Shown here: in pieces, positions 23,948 to 36,349 of the stretch
Layout of the letters: every line of letters begins with the position of its first letter
Numbering within the stretch: the stretch's first letter is position 1
DNA from: Diplosphaera chodatii
Lineage: Eukaryota; Chlorophyta; Trebouxiophyceae; Prasiolales; Stichococcaceae
Length of the DNA: 64,000 nucleotides
NCBI GenBank assembly: GCA_032358165.1
Contig: JAALGY010000033.1
Span: 372,001-436,000, forward strand
Direction: 5' to 3'
The notes under the pieces: model-generated
The model's input: only the letters and a program-made list of their open reading frames with translations
Databases searched by the model: none
What the model was told of the DNA's origin: nothing
Position numbers and translations under genes: made by a program

Positions 23948-24849
23948 CTGTGTGGCACGCAGTGCTGTTCAAGCTGGTGCCTTGCAACAACCGCTCGCGT
24001 GCAGCACCACACATGCTCTCATGCTTGCGCAAGTGGTCTGCGACTAGAAGGCTCCACACACTTAGGCTTCGAACGATCGAAGTAAGTTGGATCAGATTCA
24101 CTAAGTGGCTTGCAGAGCCACAGAGCACAGGGTGCATCTTGCGCTCTGCTGACAGCATCCGCAGTGACACCTAACAATAGCAGCGCCTGCGCAGCCTTGC
24201 ACTCATCACAGGTGTTCCTGCAGACCGCTCAATCCTGGACTGGCATGCAACTCTCAAAGGACATCGTTACTACCCAGCGGCTGCCCCTGGTGCACGCGAA
24301 CACGTGTTAAGGTGCCATCTTCAACACACCGGTGCTGACAGCTCTTAGGGCAGCGGGTAAACATTGACGCTTGAAACCATCTCTTGCGCCTTCCTAGCAC
24401 CGTCTGCGGCCGTGTAGTTTGCCGCACGAGGCACAACGCCAGCGACAACGGGGTTGGCACGTGGCAGCAGCATGCCGCTGCGAGGAGAGGTGCAGCAGCG
24501 AGAGTCGAGGCTGATGACAATCAAGAGCACGTCGGCTCTGCTGCGCGGCCATACAAGGGCGTTCGCACGGCAACTCGATGGTCGGGCCGCGCAAACCGCG
24601 CCGTCCTCACCTCCGGTCTCCTGCTCGACTCGCGCCGGATCGAAGGCTGACACCACACCTGAGCCGACCGCTCGCTGATTGTGACGATGCCTGGACACGG
24701 TTGAGAGGCTGTTTGATGGTAACTGCAGAGTGCGCAGCAGCAACTTGCATCTGGAATATCCACAAGCTTTACTGACAGCCTGCATGGTCCCCAGCCAGGC
24801 ATGGCTGGTTCACAGCGTCGATTTGCCCTGAACAAGGATACCACTTATG
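23948..24849. other. Spacer: NECAP 3' region and carbonic anhydrase promoter
   Basis: Both flanking genes lie on the - strand, so this 0.9-kb stretch should contain the NECAP 3' untranslated region and the upstream region of the carbonic anhydrase. An open frame on the - strand at 24345-24785 has no family similarity that I recognise and no ATG-anchored exon structure, so I do not call it. Confidence 0.4.
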
Positions 24850-27725
24850 TCAGAATGCCACACTGGGTGCTCGAGTCTTCACACAAGCCGAAACCGTCAT
24901 GTACATGCGCAGCGCCTGTGACAAGGGCTGGGCGCCGCCGGCATCAGCTGATGAAGTCGCCCCAGTCGTCCTTCCCCGCTGCCGTCTGCCCCTCCGCTGT
25001 GCTCAACCCCCCTGCCGCATCCCCTCCAGGGTGACTCACAGCCTTTGCAGTTTCAGCGGCTGGCGGCGAGGTCTGAGCACCGCCAGAGGCCTCTGGCGCT
25101 GCCGCCGGTGCAGAGTTGATATTCCCTGTGCCTGCAGCGCGTGGACCTTCAGGCGCTGCTGGGCTGCCTGCTGCAGGGCTGCCTGTGCCGGCGGCTGCAC
25201 CGCCTTCCGTGTCTGATGCAGCAGCGTGCGCAGCCCTGTGCGCCTCCGCCTCGTCGTCTGCGCCAGCCTCACTGCTGTGACCGCCGTCGCTGTATGTAAT
25301 GCTGCCCGCCAGGCTGCTGCCGCCAGATGTGTGCGCCTGTTCAACATCAGCCAGAAGTCACACGATCTGGGTCCTCGGCACAGGCACAAGGCACAGAGAC
25401 CACATCATGTTGCATGCTGACGCAGTGTACCGGCCCTTGGCCAGTGCCATGCGTCGCCGACCTTGAGGGACAGGTTGGCGAGGGAGGCGGCCTCCGAAGC
25501 AGCATCCTCATCCATGTTGATTGAGACACGCATCGAGCGCGGGCCCAGCCCCTCTCCACGCTGAGCCCCGTGCCCGCCCGCTGCCCCCTCGGCAGCGCCC
25601 TACAGCCACAGCGCATCCTTCAGCAGCAGCAGCAAGCCAATGCACCCGTGTCTGGTGCAACTCTCTCCACTCTGCATCTCCCTCGACAGAGAGTCGCATG
25701 CTTCGGTATCACGGCTGGCCGGTCAGCGGTGACATGCGAGCATCTGCGCCCGTGGTGCAACATGCACATGGCCTTGGCTCACCAGGTCGAATCTGGTATG
25801 AGAACCATGCGGGCCGCTGGCGGTGGCATCAGGCTGCTCTGCGGTTGCCGCCGCCGCTCCAGCATGCGGGTGCTTTGGCGAAACCGCCATGGGGCTGGCT
25901 CGCAGCGACGGCGGCGACTGGGCGCCAGCCTGCTCTGGCATGGCCGGCACCTTTGCGGAGGGCTGCGGCATCAGCTGCCGCGGCGGCGGCGGCGGCAGCA
26001 GCATGCCGGGCGGACTGCCGTCAGATGAGCCGCCAGGGCTGGACCTGGTCCCTGCACAGGCAGCAGAGACAGCCACTTCAACCCTTGTTCCTGTGGTGCT
26101 GGCATACACGACGCCAGCAACTCGCCGGCAGTGCTTTGAGTTGCCTCAGTCAGGCGCTGCAGTATTGAACAGTGTGCTCTTCGCACCGAAGATGCATCAT
26201 GACTTGTTCCCTTGCACCTGATAGCTTGACGGGCGTGGGGCTACTGAACAAGCTGAACTGCGCCTTTGTCGCCAGGCTGCTGAGCCGCTGCGCTGGCGGC
26301 GTGGTGGCCGTCCTGTCCGAGTTCTGCTGAGCCATGTGCATAAATTTGGGCTGCATGCTTGAAAGTTTGCACGCACCAAATGCTTCCACTAGCAGTTCTC
26401 ACGACAGCTGGAACGCGCTGCCCCCCTGTGCGTGCACCGGGTGAAAGTGCTGTCCACGCGGACACCCCGTGTATCTGGCACAGTCAGGGAGACGAGACGC
26501 GACAACTTGCCAATGACTCACTCGCGAGGCGGGCAGCGCGACCTTGATCGTCTCGCCCGGCTTCAGCGTCAGGTCACGCGCCGGCCCGCCGCTGCTGCCG
26601 CCATCCGCTCCCGGCTCTGCAGCTCCTGCGGCGTACTCGGCCTTCATCCGTGCGGCCTCCTTCTGGCGCCGCAGGTACTGCAGGTGCTCGTCCAGCGCGG
26701 CATTGAAGTCCGACGCCTGCCCGCGTTCCCTAAAGGCATGAAGGCCAGAATGTCACGACCTGCTGGCAGCTACCTGCTGACGCATTCCCTCACTGCTGCA
26801 TGAGATCTTGTCCAGCTGCATGGCCTCGAGAACATGCAAAAACAGCTTTTGCAGCATGCACTTGGTCCTGTACCATGTGTTAAGCGGACAGTCATAAAGT
26901 CATGCCACCCACAGATCAATGCTGACCAACTCGTCAATGTGACAAGACCAGCGCCTGCGCAAAGCTGCATGCTGAGCTTACAATGAGCTCATCGAGGGCC
27001 TGACCTGAAGCCTACGCCGATGAAGGCGTGCCGCTGAGATGCACGGTCCACAATGCGCAGCACATAGTATCGGCTGCTGTCGACAACAGGCTCCACGACC
27101 TGTATATCAGAACCACTTGGACTGTGATGGAAGCGCCAGTGAAAGACTTAGTCTGGCATGACGTGTTGTGCAGTGGCAGCGTGCGCAAAAGCGAAATGCA
27201 CGTGCTGCCTGCAGCTCACTTAGATGTGTATCAAATGACAGCGCACAGCGGCTTTACCGTGACGAGGGGCTTGTCCAGGGGAATTGGGCACTCGGCAAAC
27301 AGCTCGCTGCTGGCCTTGTCGAACAGCCGCACCCAGCACTCGTTGCCACAAGTCACCACCGCCGCCGACACCTCCTGCAGCCCAGCAGCCCGTACACTTG
27401 CTGTGTGCATGCATGCGCAAATGTGCGGGCGAGGTGCTGGCGGTATCAGGACATCGTGTGCTGAGGCGGCGTGCAGCCGGCCTCCACCTGCAGCCAGTGG
27501 TCTACGTCCCACAGCTCGGCTCGGTGGCCGATGGTGGACGCCGGCGGGATCTTGTACACGTACGCCTCGCGGCACTGGAACGTCGTCAACTCCGCGTGCG
27601 GCGCGTCTTCTTCTGCGTGCAGAAGATGGTCACACGGTCTGATGTCTGCAGGAATGCGCCGAGGCACCCGAGTGCTCTACATCACATGATGGTTGCTCAC
27701 CGGCGGCAGGCTCCGGCGTAGCCAT
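24850..27725 (-). CDS. NECAP: NECAP (adaptin-ear-binding coat-associated protein, DUF1681)
   Basis: Clathrin-coat accessory protein with an N-terminal PH-like PHear domain. Exons in transcript order: 27701-27725, 27488-27612, 27258-27374, 27005-27099, 26522-26729, 26218-26350, 25783-26051, about 25462-25565 and a last exon from 25336. The domain is clear: FQCREAYVYKIPPASTIGHR, AELWDVDHWLQ, VVTCGNECWVRLFDKASSEL, VEPVVDSSRYYVLRIVDRAS, HAFIGVGFRERGQASDFNAA and DLTLKPGETIKVALP. After it comes a Pro/Ala-rich disordered region with a polyproline run (MLLPPPPPRQLMPQP) and an acidic segment, as in other NECAPs. In the frame reached by splicing, the last exon reads KDDWATSS and stops at 24850. A neighbouring frame stops at 24945 (see findings), so the true 3' end is uncertain. 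The start MATPEPA at 27723-27725 fits phase 1. Confidence 0.9.
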
Positions 27726-28537
27726 ATCAGGTAATATTCGGGCCTTTGTGAATCAGTTGGATGCTGGCTGAGTAACGCTGGATGGCGGCTGCATCCGCCT
27801 ATCTGCTGCACTGTGGACCGCGCTCCACACAGGTGCGGTGGACGGCGGTTGAAGTGCTGCACGGTCACATAGTACTCGCAGCCCAAGATGGACTACACTT
27901 CAAAGTTGCTGATATACGATGCGCTTGCCATTGCAGGCGTGCTTGCCAAGTTCAAAGAGACAGCCTACGGGACGAGATTGATGCCATGCAGAGGAGCAGC
28001 ACTGGTCGGTGTAGTGACGGAAAGGCATGCAGCGTGCTGCGAGATGCGAGGGTCCATGCTAATGATGAATGAGGGTTTGCATGATCGAGTGGAGCTTTGC
28101 CTCCACGCCTCGACATGCTCGGCGACTACAAACATGATCTGTCAGCATGGCCCTCCCATGTGCATGCGAAGTGCCAACATGCATCTCAGTGGTGGGCTGC
28201 TGGCGCCGATCAGTGCAATGATGTACACATTTGCTGGCATGTTTGCGGCCGCCTCACACTGACTGCAGCAGCTTGCTGAATCTTTCTGCTTTCCTCATCA
28301 ACACAACATTCAGTTCGGCGTTCTGGTCCCTGTCTACCTAGCAGGCACTGATCGTGGTGCATGACTGAATGGTTTAGGAGCATCAAGTGCTGCATTGCCA
28401 ATTGGCAGGCACCAGAAGTCTTATAGCACGCACAGCTACACAGACGCTGTGCAACCCTTCAATGCCGCAGATAAAAAGTCCATGCTGCTGATCTCTCTCA
28501 CAAGTATCACGAACCGTTAGCAGCGCGGTGCTGTGTG
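27726..28537. other. Divergent promoter region
   Basis: About 810 bp between the starts of NECAP on the - strand and cytidine deaminase on the + strand. An open + frame from 27888 begins MDYTSKLLIYDALAIAG but has no recognisable continuation. I treat the stretch as promoter and leader sequence for both genes. Confidence 0.4.
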
Positions 28538-30676
28538 ATGGCTGTCACGCGAGCTGATAATCAGGGAAACACCCAGGCTCAACACGCATCCGCAGCAGCA
28601 CTGGATGCCGCACCAGATTTTGCAGCCATCTTGGCGGGACGCTTCATGATCCCAGCGGCAGAGGCGGCGCAGCTGCTAGACAGACACAAAGTGACAACAC
28701 CGCAGCTGCTGCAAGCGTTGATCGTGCCGGCGGCGGCTTTGGCACGACCGCCAATCTCGCAGTATCATGTCGGGTGCGGTCCCCAGCGGCAGACACCACC
28801 AGTGATGTTGGCAAACGACGGGCCCAAGTTCCACAAGGCACTAGACGTTGGCGCTGGTGTGCAGGGCGGTCGGTCTGGGTGCTAGCGGCGATGTCTACAT
28901 TGGGGTGAACCTCGAGTTTCCTGGCCTTCCGCTGAACAACTCGGTGGGACCCCTCGCCGTGATCTCCTCAGAATGCCACAGACACTGCCATGCGACTATC
29001 AACCACTAAAGAACATCAGCTTTGCACATGGCTGCATGCTCTGCCACGTTGCACGCCGCTCACCACTCAGTGCCCATCTTGCTGGCAGGTGCACGCGGAG
29101 CAGTTCCTGCTGTCGAATGCTGCGTGGCACGGCGAGAGCGCGCTGGTGCGCCTGGCGGTGTCGGCGGCGCCCTGCGGCCACTGCCGTCAGCTGTACTCCG
29201 AGCTCGCCTGCGCGGTGGGGCTCAAATTGAGATGCTGGTGTACATCAACCTACGACTTGATGTTATTGTCGACACCACAGGATGAAGCGATGCTCTGGTG
29301 GCTCCTGCGGCCAGCCGCACTCGTGTCTGCATCTGAATCAGGGACCACTCGGAGGCATGGCGAGCGCAGCCCAATGGGCCTGCACCATGCAGCACTGCAG
29401 CTGGGAGTCCATCACGCTGTGCACATGCTTCCGGGCATCCTGCACCCCATTGTGTGCAATGCTGACGGCCAGGATGAGAGGCCACTCGGCAACACGGGGT
29501 TCATTCCAAAAAGCCTGACGTACAGGACGACCTGGTGTTCAGCTTCCCGGCGCACGCCGGCCAGCCTCCGGAGGAGCACACGCTCGACGAGCTGCTGCCG
29601 CAGCGCTTTGGGCCGGTCGACCTGCTGGACGTCAAGACAACGCCGCTGCTGCTGCAGCCCCAGGTGTGGCCGTGCTCGCCGTGAGTGACTCGCATGTGTG
29701 GCACCCCGAGCAACCCAGCTGTCTGCGACTTTGATGACCACCAATACCACAGCTCAATACCACAGCTTGGCGCTGCAAAGTGTGCAGGGCGGGGAGGTTT
29801 TGCAAACCGCTGCATTCAGTCCAGCTGTTGCTGTGCTGCTGCAGAACAACGGCATCAACATCGAGACCGCCGATCATTCCCGCCTACACGACCGCAACTG
29901 CGGAGCCTTCGACGACGGCACCTGCTCGCGCCTTGAGTCCTGCCTGTACCCTGCTGCAGAGGCTGCCCTGGAGGCCGCACAAGAGGTGCGGAGCAGGGCA
30001 GAAGTAGCCCACACATGGACCTGCTCCTCAGCTTCGAGACGTTGCAAGGCCAGCCTCACATGCAGCTGGGCATGAGCGTCACTGCCATATCTAATCTGCA
30101 TGGCCTGGCAGCATCATACAACATGTGTTGCATGGCAAGAAGCCCCATGCCAATGTGCCCATGCGCTGGAACAAGTGCAGCTGGAGTGTTTGCGAATGGT
30201 CACAGAGGCAACACCAGGGCCATGCAGCTTCAGTCGAGTTGGGACAGGTGCACATGCTGTGGCGTTTGCAGGCGTATGCCCCGTACACTAAAAACCCGGC
30301 TGGCGCCGCAATAGTGGACGTTCGCGGCGACATCCATCGGGGAGCATATCTGGAGTCGGCCGCTTTCAACCCGGGGCTGCCGCCGCTGCAGGCTGCGCTG
30401 GCAAGCGCCGTGCGGGCTGGGCTGGCGTCCTATAACGAGGTTGGTGCGGATGTATAGGCACATGGCACCATGACATGTGAGCATTTCTGGACTAGCTACA
30501 TGCCAAACATGCTGCAGCTGGCGAGATGGATGGCTTCAATTCTGCAGATCGTGGATGTGGTTCTGGTGGAGCTGTCAGATGCAACAGTGCAGTTTGCACC
30601 GACCTCAGCGCTCTTATTGAAACACATTGCACCGTCAGCAACACTAGAGTTGGTGGATGCAGAGTGGGATCCATGA
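28538..30676 (+). CDS. CDA: Cytidine deaminase (plant/E. coli dimeric type)
   Basis: Zinc hydrolase converting cytidine and deoxycytidine to uridine and deoxyuridine for pyrimidine salvage. Seven exons give 338 aa: 28538-28773, 28865-28943, 29089-29214, 29526-29663, 29845-29985, 30272-30439 and 30548-30676. The catalytic domain has ARPPISQYHVGAVGLGASGD, NLEFPGLPLNNSVHAEQF and SAAPCGHCRQLY. These give zinc ligands His107, Cys134 and Cys137 and the proton shuttle Glu109. The second, inactive domain follows: AYAPYTKNPAGAAIVDVRGD and YLESAAFNPGLPPLQAALAS. This two-domain layout and length match plant CDA1 and E. coli Cdd. The segment between the domains (DLLDVKTTPLLLQ and a Cys-containing piece around 29845-29985) is longer than in E. 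coli. The ATG at 28538 is followed directly by the helix-rich N-domain. All seven exon phases agree. Confidence 0.97.
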
Positions 30677-31787
30677 CCATTTATTAGCAAGGGACCTGTC
30701 GACTAGTGCTTCCGTAGTCGAGGGTGAGGATAGAAGCGGCGAGACGTGACATCATTGCAGAATAAACGTGTACATTTTCGTCTCAGGGAATGCTGTGTGT
30801 GAGTGTGTCCTGTCATCTCAGGGAGCGCTATGCTTGATTACATTAAACCAGATCAGACTGATACGACTCCCTTGCAGCATCCCAAAGTAAAGCAGTGCCC
30901 CAGAAGGCGACACTGACCATCCCAAAAACCGGCGAATATGCAGTTCTACCTGGAAGCGAAAAGCAGAAGGCCACAGTTTGGCAGGCCTGCTCATGGCCAT
31001 TGTTGCAAGCAGCGCCTCGGTTCCCTTATGACATGGTAACAGCGCTGAGGCGCCCAGTGGCCCCCAGTATGGGCTGCTACGAGATGGAAGAGAGCATCCC
31101 ATCTACACGAAGTCCCACCATGCGCACCCAAAGCTCCCATCCAACCAACCGTCTCCTCTGTGTACATGCTATGGTCTCTACCGCCTGGGCGCCACAGCTA
31201 GCGCCCTTGAACCCTAGGCCGATCGTGCGCATTCTCGCATGCCCACTCTAGACAGAGTCCATCAACCATGATACGTGTGCCAACATGCATTCTCCCGAAT
31301 GACTTATTGCCGCTGTTTTTCCATCTGCTGATTGCCAGCGCAGCGGGCCAGCCCACCCAGCAGTACTAGCTTTCTGTTCTGCACCGCAGCCCAGCTGCAC
31401 ACCCAGGCGGCATCTGCTGCAGCTGGGGCGTCCCCAGTTCGAAGCAGGGACACGCCACTCATGATGAAGCGGCGCTGCGTCCCCTGCCACAACAGATGCC
31501 ATCCCGAGACATGCGCCAAGACTGCGAAGCCATTCGCCATGTCTGTGTAGGCTGCAGACCTTGCAAGTCCGCTGCCTGATTGCCAGTGCTGCTGTCTGGC
31601 TGGTGTTCACCAGGCTGCTATCCACCACTTGAGTCAATATTGTGCCGCCAGTGGTGCCTCCTCTGGCGGCCGCCACCTCTTGCCTGCTGCTCTACCGCAG
31701 CAAGGTAGCCCCACTGTCACGTGGATCGCTGGATCACGTTGCCGCTTGTGTGCTGCTGCGGGGCCATGGCAGCGGTCAGCTGGCCGC
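30677..31787. other. Convergent intergenic spacer
   Basis: About 1.1 kb between the stops of cytidine deaminase on the + strand and the dehydrogenase on the - strand. Open frames on both strands (for example 31248-31676 on the - strand) show no recognisable family and no splice-linked continuation. This is larger than other convergent spacers here, so a small unrecognised gene cannot be excluded. Confidence 0.4.
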
Positions 31788-34608
31788 TCAGGCCAGGTTG
31801 AACATGACCTGCGGGCAGAAAGCACAACAGTCAAACCACCGCCATCTGTACTAAAGCAATGCCGCAATGCAGATGCAAGGTCCTGATGGCAACATCACGA
31901 CGGCAAATGTGTACATGCATGACTGGACAGGGATGCTTGTGACCTACAAACAACACACGACGGACTGCGGGGCACCTTGATGGCCTTGGTCTGGGCGGAG
32001 CGCGCGGCGCAGTCGAAGCCGTCAGCAACGCCGTCCTTGTCAAAGGCGAAGCGGTGCGTGATCATCGGCTTCACGTCCACGCGCTTGTGCTCCAGCAGGC
32101 TCAGGCACAGTGGGTACTGCGGGGAGAGTGAAATGCAGTGGTGAGATCTCACTCGTCACTTGAGATGATCACTTAAGATGTTTTGGCTGAGGACTTGATG
32201 ATCTGCGCCACTCATTTGCTGAATTCTCAGAGCAGAACGTGCTCTGTGTGGGCCTGGCGCGCCAGGTACAGGGCTTGCTCTGCATGACAGCAGCACAAGA
32301 CATTGGACACAAGGCACGCACCGTGTTGGCGTAGCGGAAGGAGCCGACGAGATCGATCTCGTGGGTGCAGGCGTGCGTCATGTCCAGCTTCATGACCTCG
32401 TCGCCCATGCCCACCAGCACCACCTTGCCCCCCGCGCTGCACGCCCGCACCGCCGCCTGTGCACCGCCAGACACTGTTGTCATTAAAGGCTTTGCAGATG
32501 GTCGACCGCTGCAGCGCAACCGTCGAGGGTGGAGCAAATGCAGCGCAGCGATCCCGAGGAAACAGGTCATACCAGAACCCCCTGAGCAAACAGTTGCAGG
32601 TGGGCATTCGGCATCAATAGGGAGTTTAGACTCCAGCAAGGCTTCAGCAGCCAGGCGTTCAGGACAGAACAGCAAGTGTCTTGCACCGCGCACCTGCATC
32701 GTGGCCTCGAAGCCGGCGCAGTCAATGACGACGGAGGGGCCGTCGGGCCCCAGCACCGACTTGATGCGGTCGCCCACGGCGTAGGGCGACTCGGTGCGGC
32801 CCGAAAGGATGCCGATGTCCGCGCCCATCTGCCGTGCGATCTGCACGCATGGCGGGACGGATGCATGGGTCTCATGCTCACCGGCCGTCGCCACGGTCAG
32901 CAGCGCTGCATGTGTCACTCATCTCAGATAGCGCTGAGCAGGCAAGGTTTGCTGCCACGGCAGGGGCGGTGCTCAGCGGCCCACCTCCAGGTTGGTCTCG
33001 TTCATGTCAACCACGGCGACCTTGCCGGCGCCAAACGCCTTGGCCGCCATGATGGACACCAGGCCTGCAGGCAAGGGGCGCTCCTTAATCACACATGAGC
33101 GATGTCCACCTGTGCTGCATTCACTTTATGGCTGAACGCTGGCATCATATGACAGGCCACAACACATCAGGCCACTCAGATCATGCAAAGCGATGGATGT
33201 GCTCAACCAAATTTGACAATCTGAGCGATGCTGCTGCAGCACGGTGCTGAAGTTGGAAGTCGCCTCACCGATGGGGCCGGCGCCGATGACGGCAACGTCC
33301 ATGCCGGGGGACACCTGCCCGCGGCGCACCGCGTGCACGCCCACCGACAGCGGCTCGCACATCGCGCCCTCCTCGTGCGTCACGCCCGGCGGCAGCTTGT
33401 AGCAGAAGCCCGCCGGGTGGTCGATGTACTGCATGCACAGGAGCGGTACACCATCAAGCGGTGGTTGAATACAGCAACAGTGCGTGGCGCCTGCGTGACG
33501 GGTTACATGCACGCACGCCGTGACAGCGGCAGACACCCAGGGCCCGCGACTCAGGGCAGCGTGTCACAAGCAGCAGCACGCTCACCTGGGCGAGGGAGCC
33601 GTGGTGCGGCGGCGTGGCGAAGAACTTGATGTCGGGGTCTAGGTTGTACCGCCCCTCCCGCGTGTGCTTGTTGCACGAGCACGGCACTCCCGGCTCAATG
33701 GCCACCGGGTCGCCCACCTGGCGTTTCTCAAGACAGCACGTCAGTTGCTGAAGCCAATGGATGCTTGCTTAGAAACAGCAGACAAGCGCTGGGTGACGGC
33801 TGCTGCTCGGATGCACTGTATGCGGTCTGCAGGCGATTGCGGCATGAGCCGAGTGAGATGTGGTCCTACGCACCTGGAGGTGCTGCACGCCCTCGCCGAT
33901 CTCGACGACGGTGCCGGCGCTCTCGTGGCCGATGACCATGGGCTGGTTCACAACAAAGCGACCGATGTGGCCCTGCGGGCAGGACGCCAGTTGCGGGTCA
34001 GCCGCCAGCGTCCAAATTGCAACCAGGCACTCAATAAGGCAGCGCAACAGCATCACCACCACGCACGATCAGTGTTTATCAGCAGGTTGAACCAAAGCCA
34101 CGGAGGCAATAACACGCACCTTCTGCAGGTAGTGCACATCGGACCGACAGATGCCCACGGCCTTGATGGCCACACGGACAGCTCCGGGGGCCACCGTCTC
34201 CGGCAGCGAGGGGGCTTCTTCGTAGCGCAGGTCGTTGATGCCGTGCAGCACGGCTGCGGCATTGCTGAAGGCTGGCGCGATGTGCTCGCTGGGGTCGGCG
34301 GGCAAGGGCAACGCACTGCGGCAGCAGGGCACGGAGACGTCAATAAACCGAGCTGCGACCGCCGGTCTGATCTAGGACTGTGCGCACGACCCCAGGTGAT
34401 CTGCGGCAACGCAATTCAGTGCGACATTTGGCAAAAGCGCGTTGCAACACGGCGTGATCGCTTCCGGTGCAGGTGCAGGGGGTTACCTGTAGCCGCGAGC
34501 TGCAAGGGCAGCGGCCAGAGGCGCCGGGTTGTAAGCTGAAGAGGCGCCCGCACCGGCCGTGCGCGCAAAGCGCGACGCGAACAGCGCCGCTGCACGCCGA
34601 GCTGCCAT
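31788..34608 (-). CDS. SDH: Sorbitol dehydrogenase-like zinc MDR enzyme, putative mitochondrial
   Basis: Medium-chain dehydrogenase, expected to oxidise polyols such as sorbitol or xylitol with NAD. Ten exons in transcript order give 410 aa: 34487-34608, 34120-34315, 33874-33972, 33586-33717, 33269-33428, 32985-33064, 32694-32840, 32322-32456, 31976-32116 and 31788-31808. The presequence [19 protein letters not shown], later RGYS, is typical for mitochondrial import. Catalytic zinc residues are Cys97 ([12 protein letters not shown]), His122/Glu123 ([16 protein letters not shown]) and Glu208 ([14 protein letters not shown]). The Rossmann motif is [20 protein letters not shown] and the acidic NAD-binding residue lies in [12 protein letters not shown]. 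The C-terminus has [19 protein letters not shown] and ends VMFNLA. The structural-zinc Cys cluster of plant SDH is incomplete. The last coding exon is only 21 nt. Confidence 0.95.
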
Positions 34609-36349
34609 CGTGCTGCCTGCAGGTGCCAAAAAATCTTCAGTGGTCAGGGGGACCACCTAATGCAGCGGCTGCAGCTGTGTGGACACCAGAGGAAGCATAT
34701 TGACTCAGTGAGAACAGCCGCTCACGGTGACCGCGCGCAGATGAGCACAATGGTGTCGCAGCACAGGCGGCCGGTCTGGGGCTGGCTTGTCGTGGCGCTA
34801 AACAGCGACAGGAATGCGCTTCAAGATGCCCCCAACGACGGCTTGAAACCACTGAAGGCGACAGCAATGGCGGCTCCTGGATCTTGGCCGCCAGATCCAC
34901 AGGTTCGCGCAGCCTTCGGTGCTTACTTGAGCAGCCGAGTAGGAAACTTCGCCACCGCGTCAAGCAGTATATCTGGCCCTGACACCGCTCCGTGCGTGCG
35001 GTGAGCAAGCGCCAGGCAGGCAAAAGTGTGGCCGGCCCAACAACAGCCCGGGCCGTGCACCGGACGACGCATCCAGGGCATGGTTGAGCCTCAACCGTCC
35101 TCGTTGACTGGGCAGCCGTGTCGTATGCCCACCTTCACAGCTCTGCCGGCGAAGTGGGCGAGATGAATGTGCCGAGCGGCCACCGGCGGTCCGGCGAGCG
35201 CCTGCGGCACGGCGGGCCTCAAGAGCAGAGCGGCTGGGGTGGCTGTGTCAGACTCCTTGATATTCGCCCTGGCCCGGTGCTCCAAGGCTGAAACGCAGGG
35301 AGACAAGCGGATCTAGCTGAGCTAGGAGGTGAAGGCTAAAGAAGTGCGGCGCTGGCTGTGATAGCCGCGGAGGCAGCAAGCAGGGCGGACTGGCCGCAAG
35401 TTCGGTCGCCACACGCTCCCGGCATCTCTGCACCGTCAGCCAAGGGGTGTGGAGACCACCCCTCGCCTCAGCGTGGGTCGAGGTAAAGTACTTCGATGTA
35501 TAGATATAAGATGTCGGAGGTCGTACACCTAGCACAGACATGAGCGGAACAACGGGCATCTTACAGGCAGCGGCACGCCGTGGCCGTCGCCTCACAGGTC
35601 AGTCTGGACGACAGCTTGGCGTGAATTTGCTCTGGGGTGCGCGTCACCTGTGGGGACCTTTCAAGTGCAAAAGGACGCCCTCGTGTATACGGTAGATTCA
35701 GGTGCAGGTTGCCAAATTGACAGCGTCTGCCATGCACCGACCGTCAAGGCTGTCTCAGATTCCCTGATCATCCTTTCGGGGTGCTGTTGCCGTCACTTGC
35801 GTTCTCCCGCCCCAAGCGGATGCCCCTGAGTCATGCAACAACCACTGATCTGCGATCTCGACACGAAACCTCCTACACTGGCGGCCGAAGCCCTGCAACG
35901 GAGTGTTGCGCCCGGCGTGCACAGCGATCGCGGAGCGGCGGGCGTGCCGGTTGTCACGTGCCTTGAACGATTACCCAAGCGCGTGGGTTGGATGTGCTCA
36001 CGCGCCGCAGAGTGTTCGTCCGTTCAGGCCGAGGCGTGCAAAATACTGGCTGTGTGATGCAGCAAACAGCACTGTCTCCAGTTAATGGCCTGCGTGTCAC
36101 ACCCGGGGCCACGGCGATTGATTGCACCGTCACCAACGCCGCACCGACTGTGTACGGAATGGGTGCTGCACCAGTGGAGTTACAACCCTACTGACTCCGG
36201 GCAAATGGGAGAGCCGTCTGTCCCGAGCTATCCGCCCAACCCGTCAGTGTGACTGCCTGCTTCGGCACGTCATGCAGCAAGCGGCACACTGGGTGCATGC
36301 ACTGCGCCCGCCGCTTGCCGCCACGGGGAAAGAATGGCACTGCTGGGGC
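34609..36349. other. Long spacer without a recognised gene
   Basis: About 1.7 kb between the start of the dehydrogenase and the stop of eRF1, both on the - strand. It should hold the eRF1 3' region and the dehydrogenase promoter. On the + strand an ATG at 35540 opens a short arginine-rich frame (MSGTTGILQAAARRGRRLTG) followed by a plausible gtcagt donor. It could be the first exon of a small organelle-targeted protein, but I found no convincing second exon. Nothing else is supported. Confidence 0.35.

Noticed and set aside
24345..24785. Open frame on the - strand between NECAP and the carbonic anhydrase
   Set aside because: It begins without ATG, has no domain I recognise and lies where a 3' untranslated region and promoter are expected.
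31248..31676. 142-codon open frame on the - strand
   Set aside because: Unanchored start, no family similarity, located in the convergent spacer; composition alone explains it.
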